NCBI GenBank assembly: GCA_002701845.1
Contig: NZXG01000038.1
Location: 62,001-126,000, forward strand
Length of the DNA: 64,000 bases
Source: Pseudomonadales bacterium
GTDB lineage: Bacteria; Pseudomonadota; Gammaproteobacteria; Pseudomonadales; Ketobacteraceae
Reading direction: 5' to 3'
The position numbers and the translations under genes are program-made. Below, one piece after another: positions 46,537 to 56,156 of the stretch. Each line of letters begins with the position of its first letter. The first letter of the stretch is position 1. The notes under the pieces were generated by a model. It was not told the DNA's origin. It saw only the letters and a list, made by a program, of their open reading frames with translations, and made no database searches.

Positions 46537-47598
46537 ATGGCAAACGAAGAACCCCTGTTACAACTGGACGGTGTGCACTGCGGCTATGACGCCGAAACCG
46601 TGGTGAAAGATCTGAGCTTTCACGTCAATCCCGGGGATATCGCCTGCCTGCTGGGCCCCAGCGGTTGTGGCAAAACCACCACGCTGCGGGCAGTGGCTGG
46701 GTTCGAGCCGGTACTGGCGGGTACCATCTCCCTGGCGGGTGAGCCGGTGTCCCGGCCCAACCGTCTGGTGCCACCGGAGAAGCGCAGCCTGGGCATGGTG
46801 TTCCAGGATTATGCCCTGTTCCCCCATCTCAGCATCGCCGATAACGTCAGCTTTGGTCTGCGCCAGGCCAGTGGCCGTCAGCGCGCCGCCGTGGCGGCAA
46901 AAATGCTGGAACTGGTGGGGCTGGAAAGCTATGCCCGGCGCTATCCCCATGAGCTGTCCGGCGGCCAGCAGCAGCGGGTGGCCCTGGCCCGGGCCATGGC
47001 GCCGGAACCACGGCTGATTCTGATGGACGAGCCGTTCTCCAACCTGGACGTGGACCTGCGGCGCCGGCTGAGCCAGGATGTGCGGGATATTCTGAAATCC
47101 CTGGGCACCACGGCGCTGATGGTGACGCACGATCAGGAGGAAGCCTTTGCGGTGGCGGACCGGGTGGGAGTAATGAAAGACGGCGGCCTGCAACAGTGGG
47201 ACACGCCGTATAACATCTACCACGAGCCATTAAACCGGTTTGTGGCCAATTTCATCGGATTGGGGCATTTCATTCGGGGCAAAGCCCTGTCACCGGAACT
47301 GGTGGACACCGAAATGGGGATTATTCAGGGCAATCGCGCCTATCAATGGCCCGCCGACAGCCCGGTGGATATTCTGCTGCGGCCGGATGATATCCTGCCG
47401 GACCCCGAGAGCCCGTTACAGGCCAAGGTGCTGCACAAGACCTTTACCGGCGCCTACATGCTGTTCCAGCTGCAATTGCCCACCGGCAGCATCGTCGAGG
47501 CCCTGTTTCCCAGCCATAATGATTACGCCGTGGGGGAAATGGTGGGCATTCGTCTGGAAGCGGACCACCTGGTGGCGTTCCCTTCTCCCACCGCCTGA
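46537..47598 (+). CDS. ABC transporter ATP-binding protein, FbpC/PotA-like, without permease
   Basis: A 353-residue importer-type ATPase. Walker [10 protein letters not shown] (about 36-44), Q loop [11 protein letters not shown], signature LSGGQQQR, Walker [13 protein letters not shown] and the switch His (VTHDQEEA) are complete. The C-terminal part (about 240-350) looks like a TOBE regulatory domain as in ferric iron or polyamine importers. No permease or binding protein adjoins. An ABC ATPase also follows argF in P. aeruginosa as I recall, so the linkage is old. Substrate unknown. Confidence 0.9.
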   Translation: MANEEPLLQLDGVHCGYDAETVVKDLSFHVNPGDIACLLGPSGCGKTTTLRAVAGFEPVLAGTISLAGEPVSRPNRLVPPEKRSLGMVFQDYALFPHLSIADNVSFGLRQASGRQRAAVAAKMLELVGLESYARRYPHELSGGQQQRVALARAMAPEPRLILMDEPFSNLDVDLRRRLSQDVRDILKSLGTTALMVTHDQEEAFAVADRVGVMKDGGLQQWDTPYNIYHEPLNRFVANFIGLGHFIRGKALSPELVDTEMGIIQGNRAYQWPADSPVDILLRPDDILPDPESPLQAKVLHKTFTGAYMLFQLQLPTGSIVEALFPSHNDYAVGEMVGIRLEADHLVAFPSPTA

Positions 47599-47620
47599 GT
47601 GAGTTTCTCCCACCGCCTGA
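47583..47620. repeat. 16-base direct repeat duplicating the ABC ATPase stop region
   Basis: TTCTCCCACCGCCTGA occurs at 47583-47598, ending in the stop codon, and again at 47605-47620. The copies are 22 bases apart. Confidence 0.9.
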
Positions 47621-47628
47621 TTGCCGCG

Positions 47629-49119
47629 TTACTCCGCCGTACTGCGCACCCGCTTCACCGCCCGGCACCAACCGTTGTAGAGTTTGTTGCGCAGGTCATC
47701 CTCCATGTCCGGGGTAAAATGCCGCTCGCAATGCCAGAGTGACGCAATATGTTCCAGCGAGGGATACACCCCCACCTGCAACCCGGCCACATAGGCGGCC
47801 CCCAGGGCGGTGGTCTCGATCACCGCCGGACGATCCACGTTTACGTTGAGAATATCACTGATAAACTGCACCACCCAGTTGTTGGCCACCATGCCGCCAT
47901 CCACCCGCAGGTTGGTGGGCTTGCCGGCGCCATCGGCTTCCATGGCGTGGATCAGGTCCTTGGTCTGGTAGGCCACCGACTGCAGGCCCGCGGTGACAAT
48001 ATCCTTGATCCCGGTATCCCGGGTCAGGCCGAACAGGGCGCCCCGGGCTTCCGGATCCCAGAATGGCGCCCCCAGCCCGGTGAATGCCGGCACCATGTAG
48101 ACCCCATGATCCACCCCCACTTCCTGCGCCATGGCTTCGGTTTCGTGGGCATGGGAAATCAGAGCAATGCCGTCCCGCAGCCACTGCACCGCCGCGCCGG
48201 CCACAAAGATACTGCCCTCCAGGGCATAGGTCACCTCACCCCGCAGGCGATAGCCCACGGTGGTCAGCAGACGGTTACTGGAGGTCAGTGGCTCCTTGCC
48301 GGTGTTCAGAATCATGAAACAGCCGGTACCATAGGTGCTCTTGATCATGCCGGGTTTAAAACAGGCCTGACCGATCAGGGCCGCCTGTTGATCCCCGGCG
48401 ATACCCGCCACCGGCACCGGGGCCCCCAACCATTCCGCATCAGTGGTGCCGAAATCCGCGGCGCAGTCCTCCACCTCCGGCATCAATTCCCGGGGCACCC
48501 GGAACAGCTGCAGCAGATAATCATCCCACTGCTGCTGATGGATATTAAACAGCAGGGTGCGGCAGGCATTGGTGGCATCGGTCTTGTGGCTGGCGCCCTT
48601 GGTGAGACGCCACAGCAGAAAACTGTCCACGGTGCCGAAGGCCAGTTCCCCTTTGTCCGCCCGCTCCCGTGCCCCCGGCACCTGGTCCAGGATCCAGGCA
48701 ATTTTGGTGGCAGAGAAATAGGGATCAATCAACAGCCCGGACACCTCCTGAACTTTTTGCTCGTGGCCCTGTTGTTTCAGTTCCACGCAGGTGGAAGCGG
48801 TGCGCCGGTCCTGCCAGACAATGGCCCGGTGGATAGGCTTGCCGGTGGCGCGATCCCAGATAATAGTGGTTTCCCGCTGATTGGTAATGCCAATGCCGGC
48901 CAGGGCACCGGCCTCCAGCTGGGCATTCTGCAGGGCCTGGCGGCACACCTGCAGCGTGCTGTCCCAAATTTCCTCGGCATCGTGTTCCACCCAGCCGTCC
49001 GCCGGAAAAAACTGGGTGAACTCCTGTTGCGCGGAGGTGACAATGGCGCCCCGCCCATCAAAGATAATGGCGCGTGAACTGGTGGTTCCCTGGTCAATGG
49101 CAAGCAAATATTGGCTCAT
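47629..49119 (-). CDS. glpK: Glycerol kinase
   Basis: FGGY-family kinase that phosphorylates glycerol to glycerol 3-phosphate; 496 residues, near the E. coli length (502). The N-terminal ATP loop [15 protein letters not shown] and the family segments [19 protein letters not shown] and [12 protein letters not shown] are present. The ATG at 49119 is the family start, preceded by AAGGGGGC. No glpF, glpD or glpR is nearby, so it stands alone. Confidence 0.97.
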   Translation of the reverse strand: MSQYLLAIDQGTTSSRAIIFDGRGAIVTSAQQEFTQFFPADGWVEHDAEEIWDSTLQVCRQALQNAQLEAGALAGIGITNQRETTIIWDRATGKPIHRAIVWQDRRTASTCVELKQQGHEQKVQEVSGLLIDPYFSATKIAWILDQVPGARERADKGELAFGTVDSFLLWRLTKGASHKTDATNACRTLLFNIHQQQWDDYLLQLFRVPRELMPEVEDCAADFGTTDAEWLGAPVPVAGIAGDQQAALIGQACFKPGMIKSTYGTGCFMILNTGKEPLTSSNRLLTTVGYRLRGEVTYALEGSIFVAGAAVQWLRDGIALISHAHETEAMAQEVGVDHGVYMVPAFTGLGAPFWDPEARGALFGLTRDTGIKDIVTAGLQSVAYQTKDLIHAMEADGAGKPTNLRVDGGMVANNWVVQFISDILNVNVDRPAVIETTALGAAYVAGLQVGVYPSLEHIASLWHCERHFTPDMEDDLRNKLYNGWCRAVKRVRSTAE

Positions 49120-49422
49120 CTGGGTGGGCCCCCTTATGCTGTTTTTTATCGTCCCGGTGGCAGTGATGAACGCTGAGTGCCAGCCGTCATCACTGGAATC
49201 TGGTGTATCATGACGCCGCCTGGACAGCAGCGAATCACGACAAGCGGGAATGTAGTTCAGGCAATATATCGCAAACCGGCCGCCAGCAACAAATTGCGCA
49301 CCGGGTCGCGGTGCGCGCTCATCGCAGGTGCCGGGCATGAAGATCTCAGCTAGACGGCCATGCAATTGGGTTTGCGGTTGGTTAAAGTGAAGAACACAGA
49401 AAACAGCCAGGGGTAAAACGAC
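49120..49422. other. Divergent intergenic region between glpK and pdxH
   Basis: About 300 bases without a gene. The only structure I see is an interrupted inverted repeat, CGTCAT at 49185-49190 and ATGACG at 49210-49215, near the middle. It does not match the GlpR operator consensus as I know it. Confidence 0.45.
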
Positions 49423-50061
49423 GTGGTGGATATCAGCGCAATGCGGCGGGAATTTGAAAGTGCCGGTCTGAATGCAGAAGACCTGCACCCGGACCCCATC
49501 GTGCAGTTTGAGCAGTGGTTTCAGGATGCCCGGGAGGCGGGGATTCTGGAGCCCAATGCCATGTCACTGGCCACTGTGGACCCGACAGCGCAACCCACCA
49601 TTCGCACCGTATTGTTAAAATACTTCGACGCCGAGGGCTTTGTGTTTTTCACCAATTACGAGAGCCGCAAAGCCGGCAACCTGGAAACCAACCCCCGGGC
49701 GGCGGCCCTGTTCCCCTGGATCGGCCTCAACCGGCAGGTGTCGGTACAAGGCAGCGTGCGGCGGGTGAGCAAAGCGGAATCCCTGCGCTATTTCTCCTCC
49801 CGGCCGCGGGAAAGTCAACTGGGGGCCTGGGTCTCGGAACAGAGCAAAGCCATCAGCTCCCGCGGGTTGCTGGAACAGAAGCTGGCGGAAATCAAACGCA
49901 AATTCGGCGCGGGCAAAATTCCCCTGCCTTCGTTCTGGGGCGGCTATCAGATCGTACCGGAGCGCATCGAGTTCTGGCAGGGCCGCCCCCATCGCCTGCA
50001 CGACCGGTTCGAATATCTGCGGGGGGAATCCGGCTGGCGAATCACCCGCCTGCAACCCTGA
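49423..50061 (+). CDS. pdxH: Pyridoxamine 5'-phosphate oxidase
   Basis: FMN enzyme that oxidises pyridoxine or pyridoxamine phosphate to PLP. The 212-residue protein has the [27 protein letters not shown]-binding region and the C-terminal [15 protein letters not shown] substrate motif ending GWRITRLQP. It begins with GTG, with AGGGG about 10 bases upstream. Confidence 0.96.
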   Translation: MVDISAMRREFESAGLNAEDLHPDPIVQFEQWFQDAREAGILEPNAMSLATVDPTAQPTIRTVLLKYFDAEGFVFFTNYESRKAGNLETNPRAAALFPWIGLNRQVSVQGSVRRVSKAESLRYFSSRPRESQLGAWVSEQSKAISSRGLLEQKLAEIKRKFGAGKIPLPSFWGGYQIVPERIEFWQGRPHRLHDRFEYLRGESGWRITRLQP

Positions 50062-50079
50062 CGGCGGTTCCGCAGGCTA

Positions 50080-51027
50080 TCAACGGGCGGAGGTGGCGTC
50101 CGCCTGCAGGCGAGGATACTGTTTGGCTTTGCTCTGCTCATAGCGCAGCGCGGCACCGGCCACCCGACCACTGTCACCGGTGGTAATCCAGCGCTTGACC
50201 CGGCCGGCATCCCCCAGAGGGGTCAGCTTGCCGAAGGCATCCAGCAGCACCATGGCCACCTCACGCCCTTCGAACTCACTGAGCAGCACCAGGCAACGGC
50301 CGGCTTCGGTGATATAGCCGGTCTTGCTGAGGCCGATGTCCCAGCTGCCCCGATGCACCAGCCGATTGGTGTTGCCGTAGCCGAGGGAATAGCGGGGGCC
50401 GCGGAAGCGGGCGGTGTAGCGCGGGGTGGTGGAGTACTCCCGGATTTGCGGATACTCCGCCGCCGCCAGCAGCATCTTCACCAGGTCGGCGGCGGTGGAC
50501 AGGTTATTACGGGACAAGCCGCTGGGATCGGCGAACCGGGTATCCTTCATCCCCAGGGCCCGGGCCTTGGCGTTCATCTGCGCCACAAACGCCTCCACCC
50601 CACCGGGGAAGCTGGCCGCCAGCGTATAGGCCGCCAGATTTTCGGAGGACATCAATGCCAGCCTTATCAGATCCCGACGCCGCAGCTCGGAACCGATGCG
50701 CATGCGGGAATAGGCATTCTTGCGGGTTTCCCGATCCGGTTCCGGAATGGTGACCCAGGCCGCCAGATCCTGCTGGCTGTCCAGCACCACCATGGCGGTC
50801 ATCACCTTGGTAATGGAGGCGATGGGGGTCACCCAGTCGGCATGCTTGGCATACAGCGTCTTGCCGGTTTCCAGCTCCACCACCGCCGCCTTGACCGCGC
50901 CCAGTTGAATCCGGTCCCGGTCCAGCTCAGCCCAGGGGGAATCAGTGTCCGCCGGCGGGTTGCCACTTGCCATTACACCGGTGCCCAGCAGCAGCCCCAA
51001 TGTTATTGCAATCGTTTTTATAATCAC
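50080..51027 (-). CDS. pbpG: D-alanyl-D-alanine endopeptidase (PBP7/8 type)
   Basis: A 315-residue low-molecular-weight penicillin-binding protein that cuts peptidoglycan cross-links. The signal peptide (IIKTIAITLGLLLGTGVMAS) is followed by the SxxK motif ASITKVMTA, the SxN motif MSSENLA and KTG in SKTGYITEAG. Start codon is GTG with a weak ribosome site. It overlaps nothing and converges with pdxH, 18 bases apart. Confidence 0.92.
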   Translation of the reverse strand: MIIKTIAITLGLLLGTGVMASGNPPADTDSPWAELDRDRIQLGAVKAAVVELETGKTLYAKHADWVTPIASITKVMTAMVVLDSQQDLAAWVTIPEPDRETRKNAYSRMRIGSELRRRDLIRLALMSSENLAAYTLAASFPGGVEAFVAQMNAKARALGMKDTRFADPSGLSRNNLSTAADLVKMLLAAAEYPQIREYSTTPRYTARFRGPRYSLGYGNTNRLVHRGSWDIGLSKTGYITEAGRCLVLLSEFEGREVAMVLLDAFGKLTPLGDAGRVKRWITTGDSGRVAGAALRYEQSKAKQYPRLQADATSAR

Positions 51028-51114
51028 GTTGTCACACTGTTCAATAAGTGGTTGTTCTGTTGAGTATAACCCATTCCCGGCGGGATACTGATAGCGGGGC
51101 TGGTGAATTCGCGG

Positions 51115-52173
51115 TCAGCGCCTTCGGGGCTGATTCAGAATCAAATGCAATCCCTGGTCATCCACCAGTGGGTCATCCAGATCCACGACCATTTTCAGAT
51201 GCGCCAGGGTCCAGGCCTGGCCGGTGATATGGCTGTGCAGGGCCCTGTGCTCACCCACTTTCGCCGCCCCCAGTACGGTGCCCCGGAACACGCTGCCCCG
51301 GGGTGACACCGTATCCAGCCACTGCCCCTCGCCGATTTCCCCCCGCTCCGCCATCAGCGCCAGCCGGGCGGAGGTACCGGTACCCGTGGGGCTGCGGCAG
51401 ATCACGCCGGGATGGACATAGGTGGCGGACGGGGATCGCATCCCACCGTCCGGCGTCGTGCTGACCGGCCCCATAAAGTGCAGAAACGGCAATGGCCCCA
51501 CGTCCCCCAGTTGCGGATGCACCGCCACGAATTCCGGCCGCACTTTGCGGACAAAGGCATCGGCAAAGGCGATCAGCGCCGGTTCCTCCTCCCGCTGCAG
51601 GGTATAGCCCAGCGCTGTTGCATTCACCATGGCATAAAACCCGCCACTCCACACCACATCGTAGGTCACTGGTCCATAGCCTGGAACATTCGCCGTCAAG
51701 TGACGCTGGGCCACATAGGCAGGCTCACCCTGGGTGGTGATGGAGAGCACTTTGCCAGCCTGATTGCGGGCGCTGATATGGGCCAGGCCGGCGGGGGATT
51801 CCAATATCAGTTGCTGCTCGCCCTCCTCCATGGTCACCCGGCCACTGAGCAACACCGCGGTGGCGGTACAGATGGTGTTGGAGCCTGAATACATGGGATA
51901 GCCCATGGCCTCCATAATGATATAGCCGGCCTGGGCCCGGGGATCATGGGGTGGCACCACCAGGTTCACCGACATGGCCGGATCGCCGTAGGGCTCTGAC
52001 AGCAGCAAGCGGCGCAAACCATCCGCATGGCGCTCCAGAAACAGTTGCTTTTCCCGCACGCTGTTGCCCGGCAGGGCGTCAACCCCGCCCAGAACAATGC
52101 GGCTGACATCGCCCCCGGCCTGGGTGTCCACCACGTCCAGTTCAAAGATGCGTTCGTTGGATTCAGCGGGCAT
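51115..52173 (-). CDS. Proline racemase family protein with substituted catalytic residues
   Basis: A 352-residue member of the proline racemase/hydroxyproline epimerase/trans-3-hydroxyproline dehydratase family. The two catalytic positions, normally Cys (MCGH and DRSPCGTGT), read Ser in YSGSNTICTATAVL and Thr in CRSPTGTGTSARLA. Cys-Thr pairs are dehydratases and Ser-Cys pairs are known, but I do not recall Ser-Thr; a true two-base racemase is therefore unlikely. The ATG at 52173 overlaps the stop of the dehydrogenase gene by 11 bases, so the two are translationally coupled and probably act in one catabolic route (substrate not known). Confidence 0.85.
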   Translation of the reverse strand: MPAESNERIFELDVVDTQAGGDVSRIVLGGVDALPGNSVREKQLFLERHADGLRRLLLSEPYGDPAMSVNLVVPPHDPRAQAGYIIMEAMGYPMYSGSNTICTATAVLLSGRVTMEEGEQQLILESPAGLAHISARNQAGKVLSITTQGEPAYVAQRHLTANVPGYGPVTYDVVWSGGFYAMVNATALGYTLQREEEPALIAFADAFVRKVRPEFVAVHPQLGDVGPLPFLHFMGPVSTTPDGGMRSPSATYVHPGVICRSPTGTGTSARLALMAERGEIGEGQWLDTVSPRGSVFRGTVLGAAKVGEHRALHSHITGQAWTLAHLKMVVDLDDPLVDDQGLHLILNQPRRR

Positions 52174-53269
52174 AGGGCGCCCCCACAGACTGCCATTTGC
52201 TATCGGGCACCACCACCAGTTTGCCCACGAACTTTTTCGCCATAAAATCCCGTTGCGCCCGTTTGAATTCCGATAACGGATAGGTGGTGGACAACAGGGG
52301 CCGGATCCGGCCCTGCTCGATATATTGCACCAGGCGCCGGAAGGCACCCCGGGTACCCTGGGAGGAGCCATGCAGCTCCAGATGCTTCAGGTACATGGTG
52401 CGTAAATCCAGCGACACCACCGGCCCGGCAATGGCGCCGGCGGTGGTGTAACGACCCTCCGGCCGCAGAATCCGCAACAGGTCATTGAATAACGACCCCG
52501 CCACCAGATCCGCCACCACGTCGATATCCTCACCCCCAGTGGCTTCGTGCACCGCTTCCACCAGGTCGGGATCATCCCGCAGCACCACCGCTTCGGCGCC
52601 GATTTCCAGCATGGCGGCTTCCTTCCCCGGGCTGGTAACCGCATAGGGAATGGCGCCCCGGGCCCGGCACAATTGGACGATACCGGAACCCACGCCGCCG
52701 CCGGCACCGGTTACCAGCACCCGCTCCCCTTCGGCCACCCGGGCCCGGTCCAGCATGTGCTCACCGGTGAGATAGGCGCAGCAGAAGGTGGCCAGCTCAG
52801 CGTCGCTCATGTCGCTGTCCACCGGATGGGCATTTTCCGCCGGCACCGTGGTGTACTCCCCGTAGCCGCCATCCCGACCGTGGCCGATATAGTCAATATC
52901 CGCCAGACTGTCGTCCCCCGGGGGCCGGTTGTAAATACTGAAATCCACCATCACCCGCTGGCCTTTGCGGGCCGGGTCCACCCCCTCCCCCACGGCGGCG
53001 ATGGTGCCGACAATATCGGTGCCCTGAATGCGGGGAAAACTCAGGGTGGAACGTCCCCGTCGCCAGGTGGAGATGGCCCCGGCGTCGGTTTCGCTGCCAT
53101 AGGCCCCTTCCCGCACCCAGACATCGGTGTTATTCATGCCGCAGGCGCTGATCTCGATCAGCACCTCTCCCGGCGCCGGTTCCGGTACCGGGACATCCTC
53201 CCGGTACACCAGTTGATCCATATCCCCGTGCCCCATCAACTGCACGGCCTTCATTACTGATGGCACCAT
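52163..53269 (-). CDS. Medium-chain dehydrogenase/reductase, zinc-independent type
   Basis: A 368-residue MDR oxidoreductase. The GroES-like domain (about 10-150) has ACGMNNTD where zinc alcohol dehydrogenases have CGxCHTD, and GTDIVG where they have GHE, so the catalytic and structural zinc sites are missing, as in quinone oxidoreductase-like members. The Rossmann loop is VTGAGGGVGSG. NADPH-dependent reduction of a quinone or enone is more likely than alcohol oxidation. The ATG at 53269 has GAGGG upstream. Coupled to the proline-racemase-like gene; divergent from metR. Confidence 0.85.
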   Translation of the reverse strand: MVPSVMKAVQLMGHGDMDQLVYREDVPVPEPAPGEVLIEISACGMNNTDVWVREGAYGSETDAGAISTWRRGRSTLSFPRIQGTDIVGTIAAVGEGVDPARKGQRVMVDFSIYNRPPGDDSLADIDYIGHGRDGGYGEYTTVPAENAHPVDSDMSDAELATFCCAYLTGEHMLDRARVAEGERVLVTGAGGGVGSGIVQLCRARGAIPYAVTSPGKEAAMLEIGAEAVVLRDDPDLVEAVHEATGGEDIDVVADLVAGSLFNDLLRILRPEGRYTTAGAIAGPVVSLDLRTMYLKHLELHGSSQGTRGAFRRLVQYIEQGRIRPLLSTTYPLSEFKRAQRDFMAKKFVGKLVVVPDSKWQSVGAPYAR

Positions 53270-53282
53270 GACGTTCCCTCTA

Positions 53283-53354
53283 GCATGACGGTGAATTTGC
53301 ATGACGGTGAATGTTTTGTTGCGGTGAATGATTGCGTGTGAACTGGTGAATGCT
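53283..53354. repeat. Short repeats in the MDR-metR divergent region
   Basis: GCATGACGGTGAAT occurs at 53283-53296 and 53299-53312, followed by partial copies of GGTGAATG near 53323 and 53345. They lie between the dehydrogenase start and metR, where they could be operator sites or simple duplication. They do not form the MetR TGAA-N5-TTCA palindrome. Confidence 0.7.
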
Positions 53355-53544
53355 TGCTGGTGATGACACTAACGGTCTGCTGAATTGGGCTCGGCCACCG
53401 GCTGACGTCAATCAGCCCGGTTGCCGACCATTGTGCAGGCTGGTATCGGTGGCTTGCAAGGGGGCAGCGAATTCGCGCCGGATTATCGGTTTTTTTTGCC
53501 CGCCCGCTGGGTAACAATAACCGTCAGCGAATGGCGGAGAAACT

Positions 53545-54468
53545 ATGGCACGGATTGAGATCAAACACCTGAGAACCCTGGCGGCACTGCGGGACTGCGG
53601 CAGTCTGGTGGACGCCGCCCAACAGGTCCATCTGACCCAGTCGGCCCTGTCCCATCAGTTGAAAGAACTGGAGGAGCGTTTGGGTCAGCCGGTGGTGATC
53701 CGCAAATCCAAGCCGTTCACCTTTACTCCCTGCGGGGTGCGACTGCTGCGGCTGGCGGATCAGGTGCTGCCGGCGGTGGAACAGGCGGAGCAGGATCTGG
53801 ACTGGATGGCCCAGGGCAAACAGGGTCGGTTGCACATCGCCATCGAATGCCACAGCTGCTTTGACTGGCTGATGCCCACCATCGATGAGTACCGGCGGGA
53901 ATGGCCCGAGGTGGAGATCGACCTGATCAGCGGCTTTAATTTTGATCCGCTACCAGCCCTGGCGCGGGCTGAACTGGACCTGGTGATCACCTCCGACCCC
54001 CAGAATCTGCCAGGCATCCGTTACCTGCCCCTGTTCGAATATGAGTCTCTGCTGTGCCTGGCCAAGAACCATCCCCTGGCCCAGAAAGCCAGCATTGAGC
54101 CCCGGGATCTGAGCCAGGAAACCCTGATTACCTATCCGGTGGAACAGGCCCGGCTGGATATCTTCAAGTATTTTCTCCTGCCTGCCAATGTGGCGCCGGC
54201 CCACATTCGCACCGCGGAGCTGACCCTGATGATCATTCAACTGGTGGCCTCCGGACGCGGCGTCTGCGCGCTGCCCAACTGGGGCATCAGCGACTATCTG
54301 GACAAGGGCTATGTGGTGGCCCGCTCCCTGGGAGAGGACGGGGTCTGGGCCACCCTGTACGCGGCCGTGCGGGAAGAGCAGATGACAGCGCCTTACATGA
54401 CGGCATTTATCAATACCGCGCGGGTCTGTAGCCATCGCACCCTGCAGGGTATTCTCAGGGCGGATTAG
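53545..54468 (+). CDS. metR: LysR-family regulator MetR (methionine biosynthesis)
   Basis: A 307-residue LysR regulator closely resembling MetR: IEIKHLRTLAALRDCGSLVDAA then TQSALSHQLKELEERLG is the DNA-binding helix-turn-helix, and AIECHSCFDWLMPTIDEYR opens the effector domain as in enteric MetR. MetR activates metE/metH with homocysteine as cofactor. No met target gene is in the window apart from metG far away. The ATG follows GGAGAAACT. Confidence 0.9.
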   Translation: MARIEIKHLRTLAALRDCGSLVDAAQQVHLTQSALSHQLKELEERLGQPVVIRKSKPFTFTPCGVRLLRLADQVLPAVEQAEQDLDWMAQGKQGRLHIAIECHSCFDWLMPTIDEYRREWPEVEIDLISGFNFDPLPALARAELDLVITSDPQNLPGIRYLPLFEYESLLCLAKNHPLAQKASIEPRDLSQETLITYPVEQARLDIFKYFLLPANVAPAHIRTAELTLMIIQLVASGRGVCALPNWGISDYLDKGYVVARSLGEDGVWATLYAAVREEQMTAPYMTAFINTARVCSHRTLQGILRAD

Positions 54469-54498
54469 TGCCGGGTGCCCCTGTCTCGATGGCGGTGG

Positions 54499-56124
54499 TC
54501 AATTCGATTCCCGCAGGCTCTGTAACCGGGGCCAGAGAAAACTGAACTTGGCGCCGCCCAGCTCACTTTCCCCCACGCGCACTCGGCCCCCGTGCCAGTA
54601 CGCAATACGGTTAACGATGGACAGGCCCAGACCATAGCCTCCGGAGGCCCGGGTGCGGCTGTCGTCCAGCCGGGTGAAGGGCTGGAACACCCGCTTGCGA
54701 TCTGACTCCGGTATCCCCGGTCCATCGTCGTGCACATCGATGCGGAACACGTCGCCCATGGCGGAGAAGGTGATCTCCACCCGGCTGTGGGCATAGCGCA
54801 GGGCATTACCCACCAGATTCTGCACCACCCGATGGATATAACGCTCCTCGCCTTCGGCAAAGCAACGCTCCTCCGGCAGATCCGGGGCCACGTACACCAC
54901 GTCGATCTTGCCGGACAGGGCTTTGCTCTCCTGCTCCACCCGCCGCATCAGGGCATCCAGATCGATCATTACGAAATCCAGCACCGGAGTGCCTTCCTCC
55001 AGCTTGGAGTAAGTGAGAATTTCGTCGATCAACTTGTCCAACTGTTCGATATCCTGATCGATCAGTTCCACCTGACGCAGACGCTGTTCATCGTTGTCCG
55101 CGTCCATCAGCATCTCCAGACCAAAGCGAATTCGCGCCACCGGGGTACGCAGTTCATGGGACACCGCCCGGGTCAGTTCTTTCTGTGAATTCAGCAGCCG
55201 CTGGATGTGCTCGGTCATGCCGTTGAGGGTCCCCGCCAGCTGGCCGATGGCGTCGGAACCTTCCACCGGGGCCCGGGCATTGAGGTCACCGCCACGAATC
55301 CGCAATACCGCTTTTTCCAGACTGGAGAGCCGGTTCTCCAGGGGTTTGACGAACAGGTACACCGCAAAACCCACCATGGCCAGAGCGATCACCACCATCA
55401 CCGCCATCAGCTCGAAGGGATACCAGTTGAACATGTTCTGGGGGCCCAGCTGCAGCACCTCGCCGGTTTCGCTCAGCAGCTTGTAGGCGGTGATACTGGT
55501 ACTCTCGCCGCGGTTACCGGCAAAATTCACCACCGCCTGCTCTTCATGAAACAGGCGGTGCTTTTTCTCGTCATCCAGTTTCACTTCGAATGGCGCCACC
55601 CGCCGCACCGGAAACCCGAAGCGCTTGTTGATGGCCTCCAGTCTGCTGTTCCATTCCGTCACCGGAAATCGGGACAGATACTGGGAGACCAGTTCCGCCA
55701 GCCCCCGCCCCTGCTGTTCAGTGAGGTATTCACCGCTGGCTATGAGGTAACGGGTACCCGTGGGTTCCGGCACCGCCACAATGGCCTGGCCCTCCCGGTT
55801 GTAGGCATCCGTCAGCCGCAACACCACTTCGTTGTCGTCCAGCTGTTCGGCTTCGGAACCGGACAGACTGAGCTGATCCCGGGTCACCAGGCGCATGTCC
55901 GCGTCCAGCAGCCGGCCCACATCCCGGGCCCAGCGCTGGCGAAATTCATAGGGCTGGTTCAAGGTCATTTCCGCCACCAGCTGCACCGGCCCGGTCACCA
56001 GGTTGGTACGAAAATATTGCAGACGGATAAAGTTGATGGCTTCCAGAGAGATATAAAACAACAGGCCGATCACCAGGCATACCAGCACCATGCCGCCATA
56101 GATGCGCAGAAAAATGCTGTTCAC
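54499..56124 (-). CDS. Sensor histidine kinase, RstB-like
   Basis: A 541-residue membrane kinase: TM1 (about 9-30), a periplasmic sensor (35-240), TM2 (243-265), HAMP (266-320), HisKA (His near 345 in AVSHELRTPVARIRFGLEML) and HATPase (DDGPGIP, RASGGYGLGLSIV). The catalytic core resembles E. coli RstB, but the periplasmic part is longer. Start codon GTG. It lies 32 bases after its cognate regulator. Signal unknown. Confidence 0.9.
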   Translation of the reverse strand: MNSIFLRIYGGMVLVCLVIGLLFYISLEAINFIRLQYFRTNLVTGPVQLVAEMTLNQPYEFRQRWARDVGRLLDADMRLVTRDQLSLSGSEAEQLDDNEVVLRLTDAYNREGQAIVAVPEPTGTRYLIASGEYLTEQQGRGLAELVSQYLSRFPVTEWNSRLEAINKRFGFPVRRVAPFEVKLDDEKKHRLFHEEQAVVNFAGNRGESTSITAYKLLSETGEVLQLGPQNMFNWYPFELMAVMVVIALAMVGFAVYLFVKPLENRLSSLEKAVLRIRGGDLNARAPVEGSDAIGQLAGTLNGMTEHIQRLLNSQKELTRAVSHELRTPVARIRFGLEMLMDADNDEQRLRQVELIDQDIEQLDKLIDEILTYSKLEEGTPVLDFVMIDLDALMRRVEQESKALSGKIDVVYVAPDLPEERCFAEGEERYIHRVVQNLVGNALRYAHSRVEITFSAMGDVFRIDVHDDGPGIPESDRKRVFQPFTRLDDSRTRASGGYGLGLSIVNRIAYWHGGRVRVGESELGGAKFSFLWPRLQSLRESN

Positions 56125-56156
56125 TGGATGTCAGCCTTCACTACCGGTAAGGGACC

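Noticed and set aside
47749-49077. A 442-codon open frame antisense to glpK
   Set aside because: Same reason: shadow of a real gene, His/Gly/Pro-rich and without motifs.
53283-53354. MetR operator upstream of metR
   Set aside because: The GGTGAATG repeats are direct, not the TGAA-N5-TTCA palindrome expected for MetR.
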